Part shown: one piece after another, positions 9,539 to 16,436 of the stretch
Numbering within the stretch: position 1 is the stretch's first letter
Layout of the letters: every line of letters begins with the position of its first letter
Assembly (NCBI GenBank): GCA_902984215.1
Contig: CADWAF010002029.1
Location: 1 to 16,436, forward strand
Length of the DNA: 16,436 nt
DNA from: Willaertia magna
Taxonomy: Eukaryota > Heterolobosea > Eutetramitea > Acrasida > Naegleriidae
Direction of reading: 5' to 3'
Translations under genes and position numbers: made by a program
The notes under the pieces: model-generated
Seen by the model: only the letters and a program-made list of their open reading frames with translations
Told to the model about the DNA's origin: nothing
Database searches by the model: none

Positions 9539-9982
9539 AATTTTCAATAATCAACTTACAGTTATAATAGAAAACAGTCATTTCACATTGTAAATATAAA
9601 ACAAAACTTTATTTCGCCTTATAGGCTGCAATTTAAACTAGTGCTTATAGCACTAGTTTACACACAAATGCTTATAGCGTTTCAACCCTTCATAAGGGTA
9701 TAATTTCCTCACTGAGAGTTTGTTCCCAGTTTTGGCTGGATGTATATTATTATATTATCTATTAAAGTTTTTAGTTTCTATGAAACTTTCTTCTTGTTTA
9801 AGTTTAGTCTCTGTTGTGACACTAAATTTTCCCTTATAGGTTTTTGCCACAACAGATGACTACACCTTCAATGGTTAATGACTGTTTGTAGGTCGAATTA
9901 TTGCAAAAATACTATACATAAAATAAAACCTAATAAACTGCTTCTTCTGTAACTACGTATAATGCATTGGATTATAAGTAGA
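9539..9982 (+). other. Hairpin-rich spacer between A2 and B2 of E2
   Basis: No reading frame of interest in 444 bp. It holds a run of stem-loops: GCC-TTATA-GGC (9616-9626); an 11-bp perfect stem with loop TTATA (9634-9660); AAATGC-TTATA-GCGTTT (9666-9682, one G-T pair); ACCCTT-CAT-AAGGGT (9685-9699); AGTTTC-TAT-GAAACT (9773-9787); and TCTGTTGTG pairing with CACAACAGA (9810-9818 with 9848-9856). Three hairpins share the same TTATA loop. It may be a structured 3' RNA or a protein-binding region; the function is unknown. Confidence 0.55.
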
Positions 9983-10003
9983 ATGCATTATTCCATAATT
10001 AAA
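9983..10003 (+). repeat. E2 B2 repeat and right end of E2
   Basis: Matches B1 (9400-9420) at 20 of 21 positions. Sequence beyond 10003 no longer resembles E2. Confidence 0.62.
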
Positions 10004-10481
10004 TTACAAATTATTCCTCAAACAATTTCGAAAGCAACAACTTTTAAATAATATTTTTGAAGAGGCACGAATTTAAACAGAATAATTTTGTTCAAACAAA
10101 AAAATTTTGGGCGTTCATTTTGTTTTTATTTAAATTTTTTGGTCAGACCCGAACAAAATGTTTTAGGATGAACAAAATGTTCAATCTAGTTAATTTCATT
10201 ATTAATTGTTCTATGATATTTTTTTATTTCAACTATTGTATAATTAGCCTCTAATAAAAGTGTCCAATATGTATCAATTAATTTATTAATTCCTTTATTT
10301 TTCTTTCCTCTTAATACTTAGGGGTCGACATTTTGTGGCAAAAAAACAAAAAATTTTGTGCAAACTATTCAGTAGAATATGTACAATTAAATTACGTGCG
10401 CACAAAAAATTTGTAATGGAACATTTTGTTTATTATAAATTCTTTGAAAAAGATATTTTATTGTTACAATAAGGTTGGCGG
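10004..10481. other. Non-coding stretch with a cluster of ATTTTGT/ACAAAAT motifs
   Basis: No gene. The word ATTTTGT appears near 10082, 10118, 10330, 10354 and 10423, and its complement near 10153 and 10172. Two copies lie in a 19-bp direct repeat of GAACAAAATGTT (10151 and 10170), the second forming the near-palindrome GAACAAAATGTTC. This might be the remnant of a small DNA transposon or regulatory array, or part of the left end of E3. Confidence 0.4.
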
Positions 10482-10536
10482 GAAAAGCTAGTATTAAGAG
10501 TTACTCTACAGTAACTTTAATAACTAATAGCTTTTC
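10482..10536 (+). promoter_or_regulatory. Long leader hairpin upstream of E3 gag
   Basis: GAAAAGCTA (10482-10490) pairs with TAGCTTTTC (10528-10536), TTAA with TTAA (10494-10497 with 10517-10520), and AGTTACT (10499-10505) with AGTAACT (10510-10516) around the loop CTAC. It lies 57 bases before the gag start and recalls the leader hairpin in the A repeat of E1, without sequence similarity. It may mark the left A repeat of E3; the matching copy would lie outside the window. Confidence 0.55.
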
Positions 10537-10593
10537 TAAAAAATTTAAGTTTATTGATAGTACATTCACTTACGTTATTCCTTAATATTTACG

Positions 10594-11929
10594 ATGGTTT
10601 CAAGAGATAATAGCAACTCCAACATTAACAACAACAATAGAATTCAGGCTAATCCTAGTAATACACCTCTTGTTAGCAACACTCCAGATTAAGTAAATTT
10701 AGTAAACTCTAGCTTAGTACATAGCCAGGCAACTAATACTAATAGACAACAGTTACTTTTTAACAACAACCAAAATACTGTTAGTACTTTTGTGTTAAAT
10801 CAAGGGAAGGTGGGTTCTCTCCTTTGTGCTGAACCCAAACTAACAAGGTTTTATGTTTCATAACACATTTCTTAACCAAGATTCACCAAATATTAATAGA
10901 GCATCAAATTTTGTACTAAATTTTAATGTTAACTACAGCAGTATAGATAATAGTTTGCAACAGGAATTGATTAACAGGTCTCAAAGTATTAATTCTAATC
11001 TTCACGTAAATTCAGATTTCCAATTCAGAATTAATAATCAAGATGCTAACAACCAGTCAAATAATAACCCTAGTGCTATGTTTAACCTTTTTAGTGGTAA
11101 TCCTAGCAATATAGGTAGAACCAATCCTTTTACTAATAGAGAAAACCTTGTGGATGAAATCAGAGTTAATAATGTGGTTGCCGAAAATTGTTTAAATATG
11201 GCCTTAGAACTTGTAGCGTTTGGTTATAATAAAGAAAATGTAAAAATAATGAACGCATTTGATTTGTTTTTTCACTATGAAAAGATGCACAGTCAGTTAG
11301 ATTTGGTCTACAACAATGAAGTTGCTTTCCAAAAGAGAATAGAATCTCTTCTCGCTAAATATCATTCCTACATGAACAACCCAGATGAATTATTGTTGTT
11401 CACAATGGACAACTGCCAGCAAATCACTTCAAATGTCATCAAATTTGATTTTCAGATATATAACTATTTGAGTAGACTGGAGGTTTGCTTAGCAAATTCA
11501 TCTAATATTATTAAAAAACAAGAATTACAAGAACTTATGATCTTGCTTATTGCCTTAAAAAGGTTGTCCTTAAAATTTAAAACAAAAAATAATAACATGA
11601 ACATAGGTTTAGAGCTAATTTCATCTTACCTTAAAAGTAACACTTTAAAGAGCACTCTTAGTAAGAAATTATCGAAATTGGCTAAAAAACATAAAGAAGA
11701 AAGGATGCTAGAAACTATTACTAGCATTGGTAAGAATAAATCAATTAGTTCCAATTTCAATTACAACAATAAGAAGAATATATCAAATAAAGGAGGAATT
11801 GAAAAATACAACAATAAACATCCCAGTAATAAACAAAAAATCAATTACAAAAACAACAAAAACAACAACAAGCCTAATAAAAACTTTAATAGCTCCAAAC
11901 AAAACAATAATCCCAACGAAAAAGAATGA
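10594..11929 (+). pseudogene. E3 gag-like Asn-rich protein (broken)
   Basis: Candidate Gag of E3. The first part (ATG 10594) is Ser/Asn/Gln-rich and has TAA at 10690. A frameshift between about 10790 and 10850 leads into the long open part to TGA 11927-11929. The middle (about 11160-11700) is predicted helical, without recognisable motifs. The C-terminus (about 11740-11926) is a basic Asn/Lys tail that could bind nucleic acid. No CCHC zinc knuckle is present, unlike E1 and E2. The same frame stays open after TGA (Trp by readthrough would fit) into the N-terminal region of pol, so gag and pol may have been one frame here. The Gag identity rests on position. Confidence 0.6.
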
Positions 11930-13815
11930 TTCCCTTATCATAGCAAGGAGGATTTCGAGATTTTAAAGAAATTGAGTAAAGCTTTTGAACTTTCCAGATT
12001 TTATAATAAGCTGGATAAGAGACGGAGTTTGTTTGGACTCAGACAAAGGAAAGTGGTTAAACTTTGGAACGAATTCAATAAATACGGCTGCAGAAATATC
12101 ATAGTTCAAAAGAGAGCTTACAATTATGATACAAGAAGGTACGGTTTCTTCGGATTTAGTAAAATCAGTGATAAATCATCTGCATTTTGTCTCCAAAAAA
12201 GGGGCAAGATATGTTCAGACTTATTCTAGACTTGAGAAAGATCAATTGTGGTTTTCCAGTCACAAGTTTCAAACTAGACAGCCTAATTTTACTGTCCAAG
12301 TTTCTAAGAAAAGAATTCTTCGCCACAAAAATCGACTTGAAAAAGGGTTATTTTCACATACCTATTCATCCAAGCTCAAGACATCTACTAGGTTTCAAAT
12401 GAAAAGAAATGAGCTATCAATTCAATGTCCTCCCTTTCAGTCTAAACCAAGCACTTTTCATATTCTCCAGAATTATGAAAGAGGTTATAAGATTTTTAAG
12501 AAAAAAGAAAATAATAATTTTTTCCTACATAAACAATATTCTAGTGTTAGGAGAAACAGAAGAAATATGCCTTCAACACACAAGAATACTATTAGAAACC
12601 TTAGAAACCTTGAGTTGGATTATCTAAGTAGAAAAGTTTATATTATTCTTAGTCCAAGTCATCCAATTCTTGGGCTTGGAACTAGACTTTATAAAAGGAA
12701 GAATTTTCATACTTTCCGATAAACAAACTCAAGTAACAGAAATGATTCAATTTCTATTGAAGTAGTACAGTCTAAAACGTAGAATAAAAATAAAAACTGT
12801 CGCTACTCTATTTGGGAAGTTAGAGTTCTTAGCTCTCTCTTTTCCTTACATTCGGTCAGTAGGTTGGAAACTAAGAAGGGATATGACAAATTGTCTAAAA
12901 TATGTAAATAACAATTATTCCCACTGGATGTTCATAAACAAATCAGCATCAAAGGATCTAAAGAAGATGCTGTTAATTGTAAAGATGAACATTGGTTGCA
13001 CTTTCGAATTAGAAACAACACTAATTCGAATAGATACGGATTTTTCTCTAAGGGGATTCGGGAATGTTACAAAGGACCACATGTTCTTAGGAGAATGGTC
13101 TCTAGAATTAGAAAATCTTCACATCAACTAAAAAGAACTTCGTGCTATTTGGGAAATATTCCAAATGGCGGAAATAGAAAGACTTTATCCTCCAGGATCC
13201 AACTTTTTAGTAAGGACAGACAATATGGTGGCCTTACATTATCTAAGAAAAGGTTACGGGAGAATTCTTATATTGACAAAGATAGCAAAAGATATTTGGG
13301 ACTTATGTTTCCAAAATGGGTGGACTATAAGGAAAGTAAATTACATTTCCTCAAAGGAAAATGTTATCTCAGACCTTTTAAGCAGAAAAACAGAATGGTT
13401 TACCTTAAAGAATCTATTCGACATGTTAAACATAAGATTCGGCCCATTTACAGTAGATCGATTTGCAAATGTCAACAATCACTATTTGACAAGATTCAAT
13501 CAGTAGTTTTATAGAAGAGATGCATTCATAGAGAAATAGGAATCAAAAATAAATTACTTAGTTCTTCTTTTGGGCTTAATAGTTCCTACTATAATGCAGC
13601 TAATCAAACACAAAGCAAAGGGAGTTTTAGTAGTTCTACGATAGGAAGAAGCCCTTTAGTGGCTAGTTCTTTGCAAGATTGCATTAGACTTTGTAACAGT
13701 AGCAAAGTCAGAGGTTATAACTTTTTCCTTAGACGAGCTGTCGAAAAATTTAAAGTGGAAATTAACAGTAGTACATGTGGAAGGGAAGAGGTTTTGGAAA
13801 ACTTTGACAATCTAA
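11930..13815 (+). pseudogene. E3 pol: reverse transcriptase and RNase H (broken)
   Basis: RT-RNase H of E3. The N-terminal part (11930-12110) is in the frame of gag. Then LVKSVINHLHFVSKKG is in a second frame (from 12126), and from about 12196 everything is in a third frame, so at least two indels occurred. RT motifs: RLILDLRKIN, KIDLKKGYFHIPIHP (motif A Asp intact), YQFNVLPF, and YINN (12526-12537) in place of the YxDD active site, meaning both Asp became Asn. RNase H: IDTDFS, KELRAIW, RTDN. Tail: NVISDLLSR and VDRFANVN, then family Trp positions read as TAG at 13504, 13537, 13642 and 13657. Other stops: TGA 12400 (Trp of FKW), TAA in WII-VEK near 12625, TAG near 12763, TAA in HIN-KEL near 13129. 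Inactive. Confidence 0.83.
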
Positions 13816-14455
13816 CTCAATTCTACTTTGAAAACCAAATCGCAGAATCAACTTTTAAAAAGTATTTATCGGTGTACAATTTATACACTAATTTCTGTTT
13901 TTGGAATGGTTTGACTGTGGGAGAAGAAACTTTCAGCGTGTGTTTTATTTCAGCAGTAGTAGTTTTAGGGAAAGGTTGAGTTCTTGATTCTTTCAAAACA
14001 GCAATTACTTTCTTTGCAACAAGAGATAACTTTGTGTTTACCTGGAATGATCTTATTAAGGGAGTTAAAAAGGGTGCAAAGAAAATTTATAGTAGATTAG
14101 ATAAAAAGACTAGATCTAGAGACTTTTTCCCAATTTCAGTAGTGCACAATTAGATTGATTATATGAGTTTAGTGGTGTACTAGGATTATTATAGTTGGTA
14201 CTATTTTTTTTTGTTTGTAGCAATAATAGTTATTGGTCTTAGATGTTTATGTAGACTTAGTGAACTGGCTGAAATTTCTTTCGACCAAGTAATCTTAGAT
14301 TCACCAGAAGTAGGTTGTATTACTATTAAATCACAGTTTTACAAGATAGATCAGTTTGAGAAAGATTCTGAGGGTATTCTTATTGAACCTATTGAAAGAT
14401 CACCTTATTTCTGGCAATTTCTTGCTGATACACAAAAAATAGGTTGGTGCGTATC
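13515..14455 (+). pseudogene. E3 tyrosine recombinase, 5' part (broken, truncated)
   Basis: N-terminal and first catalytic part of the integrase of E3. The frame is open from 13515 (no ATG seen), so it overlaps the pol reading by about 300 bases in the -1 frame. A Ser/Asn-rich leader precedes the SAM-like core-binding region (STFKKYLSVYNLYTNFC, about 13848-13898). Stops: TGA 13977, TAG 14151, TAG 14181. The catalytic Arg motif is CRLSEL, near 14250-14267, followed by the Lys hairpin region KIDQFEK. At 14456 the coding sequence is replaced by the T8-rich repeats of a DNA transposon, so the HxxR box, Trp and Tyr are missing from the window. They should lie beyond the far end of that transposon. 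Confidence 0.8.
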
Positions 14456-14652
14456 CACTTTTTTTTGGTGGAAAAAAAAATGGTATTTTTTAGACGTTTT
14501 TTTTCATACACTTTTTTTTGGTGCCCAAGTAAAAGTCAAGCCATCAGCAGAAACACTCTTCATCTATAACTTTTTTTTGGTGCCACTACGCGTAATACAG
14601 CACTTTTTTTTGGTGCCCAAACAAAGGTGTATGGCACTTTTTTTTTGGTGCA
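14456..14652 (+). repeat. Subterminal repeats of the CACTA-type element
   Basis: Five copies of (C/A)AC-T8/9-GGTG, mostly continued by CC, at 14456, 14509, 14568, 14601 and 14635. Spacing is irregular (53, 59, 33, 34 bases) and the intervening sequences are unrelated. EnSpm/CACTA elements carry such short subterminal motifs as binding sites of their DNA-binding protein; that role here is inference. Confidence 0.75.
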
Positions 14653-14850
14653 CTCAACTAAAATAACATAAAAATTACATAAAAATGTAAAGGATCATGT
14701 TGTAATAAAAAAATTTACCTAAGTTGCCGCCAATCTCTTCTCATCTACTGTGGTCTCCCGCCCAAGCCGCTGTGTTTATGTTTACTTTACAAAAAGTAGA
14801 CAGTCCGCTTTCAAGCTTAAATCTCTCTAGGTTTTTTTTTGAACTTTTTT

Positions 14851-14920
14851 TGATGAGCCGGATTTGAACTCAGGACTATGTATATGAGTTCTGCGTCTAT
14901 TGCCACACGGCTAGAGTGTT
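14851..14920 (-). other. tRNA-like sequence (degenerate, A-box and B-box)
   Basis: On the minus strand the sequence has an A-box-like TAGCCGTGTGG and a good B-box GAGTTCAAATCC at the proper spacing for a tRNA. The candidate anticodon loop CTCATAT would carry CAT (Met). The acceptor, anticodon and T stems do not pair well, so it is not a functional tRNA. An A-rich tract follows its 3' side, as in tRNA-derived SINEs or retroposed tRNA pseudogenes. It lies in the 3' region of the CACTA-type element; the remainder of 14653-15032 shows no gene. Confidence 0.45.
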
Positions 14921-15032
14921 ATTTAACAATTAATGGAGGTTCCTGATAAAACTCAAAGAAGGACTTCACAATGTATGTAGAAAGGTAAAATTATTTAAAA
15001 AACAATGTTATTTAAATAAAATCAATAATTTA

Positions 15033-16436
15033 TTAATAATACATATACATATATTTGTGAACTCTAATATATTCATTTGGTTGATTATTAAAACTTTTTA
15101 ACTTAAAAACAGGCATAAAATTACTTAATTCGTTCCTTTTAATAATTGCCACTTGTTCGCTGTTGATATTTATTTTCTTTTTATACTTAAACTTAATTTC
15201 TAAATCATCGTAATAAGGTATACATTGTATGTCATCAACACCTTCAAAATAAATCAAGTACATATCTTCTGTTTCCACATTAATCACTATATCTTTCATT
15301 TTCTTAATTAGGAAGTTATTGATTATTATGTATTTCTCTTTGTTGTAATTAGGAGGATACTTATATTTATAATAACATAATAAATCGTAAAATTGACAAC
15401 AAAAATCTGTACTATTGTTACAAAAAAAAGTTCTTGTCATTCCTTGATTAAACTCTTCAAATAAAAAAGTACTATTTAAAGGGATTGGTCTAAACATATA
15501 AGTACACCAAGCTAGTTCAGTAATAACATGAAAGTTTGGTGTAAAATTATTATCTAAAGGAAATAATAATTTCAATGTTATAGATATGTCGTTTTGTATT
15601 TTTTGTAAATTATCTATTTCTACTTCTTTATATAAAGAATCAATTAAATTAACAAATTTCATTATATTTTCATACAATTCTTTATCTATTGAAGTACTTT
15701 TTAACATTTGAAAGTAATAGTGCATAATAATATATGCTTCTATTCCTTTTAATCTACCTTTGCAATCAATTATAGACCTTGGTTGCTTTTTAATAAACGA
15801 AGGCCACTTTTGTTTTTTTAATAAATTATCAAATTCCATTGTTACGTTTGTTGTAAATAATTTTAATATTTTGTAAAAAATTCCCTCATATAAGCAGTGC
15901 ATACTGTCAAAACTATTTATGTCCATTGGATATAAATGTTGTTGGTTACCTTGTTTCCAATTATAAAAAGGAAATACATATTTAACACCTTTCACATTTA
16001 TCTTATCTCTATTGTTATTTACAGAATTATAAATTGTGTCATATTCCTCTTTTTTCCTTGTTTCATTAATTTCTGCTTCATCATTTGTAATTAAGGTTAT
16101 TGGATATATTGTTTTTGTTGAATTTGAAGCCTGAACATCATCCACATTGCAAAAATGACAAAATGAATAGCTTGAACTCTTCATATACAATACTTTTGTT
16201 CTAGCTGACAAATCACAAATAGAACAATGAAACAATAAATTTAAAATTTTTTTTCCTTCATCTTTTATATATATTCCATTACTCTTTAAATCAATTAACT
16301 CTTTATAAAAGATTTCATAAAAAATGTCTAATTCAGTTTTACAAGGCATACTTAAAAATATTGCAAGCAAAAAGTTATTTTTAATTTTTTTCCTTTCAGA
16401 AGATTCAAATTCATTCATTTGTATAAATACTGGATA
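15033..16436 (-). CDS. Transposase of EnSpm/CACTA (TNP2/Plavaka-like) type, C-terminal part
   Basis: Catalyses cut-and-paste movement of the element. The frame is intact for 461 codons from the Met at 16418 and stays open to the window edge, so the N-terminus is missing. Family landmarks, numbered from that Met: CDLSARTK (68-75), a CHFC zinc-like pair (87-90), IDSFDSMHCLYEG-type segment with DSMH (171-174), a KGIEAYIIMHY helix (224-234), PNFHVITELAW (294-304) and FLFEEFNQGM (318-327). These match the DDE transposase of TNP2-like/Plavaka elements; which acidic residues are catalytic cannot be fixed from the fragment. It ends at TAA 15033-15035, overlapped by AATAAA on the same strand. Unlike the retrotransposons it has no stops, so it is the youngest and possibly functional gene here. 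Confidence 0.8.
   Translation of the reverse strand, partial: YPVFIQMNEFESSERKKIKNNFLLAIFLSMPCKTELDIFYEIFYKELIDLKSNGIYIKDEGKKILNLLFHCSICDLSARTKVLYMKSSSYSFCHFCNVDDVQASNSTKTIYPITLITNDEAEINETRKKEEYDTIYNSVNNNRDKINVKGVKYVFPFYNWKQGNQQHLYPMDINSFDSMHCLYEGIFYKILKLFTTNVTMEFDNLLKKQKWPSFIKKQPRSIIDCKGRLKGIEAYIIMHYYFQMLKSTSIDKELYENIMKFVNLIDSLYKEVEIDNLQKIQNDISITLKLLFPLDNNFTPNFHVITELAWCTYMFRPIPLNSTFLFEEFNQGMTRTFFCNNSTDFCCQFYDLLCYYKYKYPPNYNKEKYIIINNFLIKKMKDIVINVETEDMYLIYFEGVDDIQCIPYYDDLEIKFKYKKKININSEQVAIIKRNELSNFMPVFKLKSFNNQPNEYIRVHKYMYMYY

Larger units (their letters stand above)
25..10003 (+). mobile_element. E2: split-direct-repeat YR retrotransposon (PAT/Ngaro type), host of a nested copy
   Basis: The two ends carry a split direct repeat. 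A1 (25-142) matches A2 (9421-9538), and a 21-bp B1 (9400-9420) matches B2 (9983-10003) with one difference. Between them lie gag (from 4812), RT-RNase H and a tyrosine recombinase in the order expected of PAT/Ngaro elements. The span also holds a complete second element (167-4733) in the 5' leader and a 307-bp inverted-repeat element in RT. Without these guests E2 is about 5.1 kb, a normal size for this class. It is inactive: many stops, an indel in YR and lost recombinase catalytic residues. The outer limits are set only by the repeats, since YR elements leave no target duplication. Confidence 0.78.
10482..14455 (+). mobile_element. E3: third YR retrotransposon, right part cut off by a CACTA element
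   Basis: The order gag-RT-RNase H-YR is again present. Coding begins at 10594 and the recombinase is broken off at 14455 by the T8-rich end of a DNA transposon. No A/B repeat pair is visible inside the window, so the left boundary is uncertain (somewhere between 10004 and 10594; the leader hairpin is used here). RT motifs of E3 (GYFHIPIHP, YQFNVLPF) are closer to the textbook DIRS/Ngaro form than those of E1 or E2, so it is a distinct family. Confidence 0.75.
14456..16436 (-). mobile_element. EnSpm/CACTA-type (TNP2/Plavaka-like) DNA transposon, one end
   Basis: The end abutting E3 begins CACTTTTTTTTGG, which fits a CACT-type terminus. It is followed by repeated copies of the same motif, a 3' non-coding stretch with a tRNA-like sequence, and a transposase on the minus strand reading away from this end. 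It interrupts the recombinase gene of E3. The other terminus and the 2-3-bp target duplication are outside the window. The exact boundary could lie a few bases left of 14456, since GGTTGGTGC just upstream resembles the repeat. Confidence 0.7.

Noticed and set aside
10057..10254. Short hydrophobic open frame between E2 and E3
   Set aside because: No ATG at the start, AT-driven Phe/Asn/Lys composition, no context or similarity.
12126..12722. One long open frame across E3 RT as a single gene
   Set aside because: Only its first part (to about 12200) matches RT; the rest is out of frame with the clear RT motifs that continue in another frame.
6998..13659. A variant genetic code in which TAA/TAG mean Gln and TGA means Trp
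   Set aside because: TAG falls repeatedly at Trp positions and TGA also at an Arg position. Normal TGG and CAA codons are abundant, and the CACTA transposase has no internal TAA, TAG or TGA at all. Mutational decay explains it better.
14456..14652. CRISPR-like array
   Set aside because: The repeats are T-rich, only about 16 bases and irregularly spaced, at the end of a eukaryotic DNA transposon.
14851..14920. A functional tRNA-Met gene
   Set aside because: Acceptor, anticodon and T stems do not pair; only the promoter boxes and loop resemble tRNA.

Overview
The window reads as AT-rich nuclear DNA of a eukaryote and consists almost entirely of decayed transposable elements. There is no sign of bacterial operons, ribosome binding sites or cellular housekeeping genes. 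Tyrosine-recombinase (YR) retrotransposons of the PAT/Ngaro type (split direct repeats) together with an EnSpm/CACTA (TNP2/Plavaka-like) transposase fit an early-diverging fungus or an AT-rich invertebrate. The sequence alone does not decide between them.

Layout. (1) Element E2, a YR retrotransposon, spans 25-10003. Its left A repeat is at 25-142, its genes are at 4812-9368 (gag, RT-RNase H pol, YR), and its right end is B1 (9400-9420), A2 (9421-9538), a hairpin-rich spacer, then B2 (9983-10003). (2) Element E1, a second and different YR retrotransposon, lies inside the 5' leader of E2 at about 167-4733. It has its own complete A1-gag-pol-YR-B1-A2-spacer-B2 order. (3) A 307-bp inverted-repeat element (6510-6816) with a 9-bp target duplication splits the RT coding region of E2. 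(4) From 10004 to 10593 there is a non-coding stretch with a motif cluster and a long leader hairpin. (5) A third YR retrotransposon, E3, has gag, pol and the 5' two thirds of YR (10594-14455). (6) A CACTA-type DNA transposon appears to have entered the YR gene of E3 at 14456. The window shows its T8-rich subterminal repeats, a tRNA-like stretch and, on the minus strand, the C-terminal part of its transposase (15033 to the window edge).

How the genes work together. In each retrotransposon, Gag would form the particle, pol (reverse transcriptase plus RNase H) would copy the RNA, and YR would integrate a circular DNA. In E1 and E2 pol lies +1 relative to gag. In all three elements YR lies -1 relative to pol. 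All copies look dead: frames are broken by many stops, and most stops at recognisable positions sit where Trp (TAG/TGA), Gln (TAA/TAG) or Arg (TGA) is expected. All 20 differences I count between the paired A and B repeats of E1 and E2 are transitions. This points to decay by C:G to T:A change (methyl-cytosine deamination or a RIP-like process). The repeat pairs of inner E1 are slightly more alike in A (6/134) than those of outer E2 (8/118), which agrees with the nesting order.
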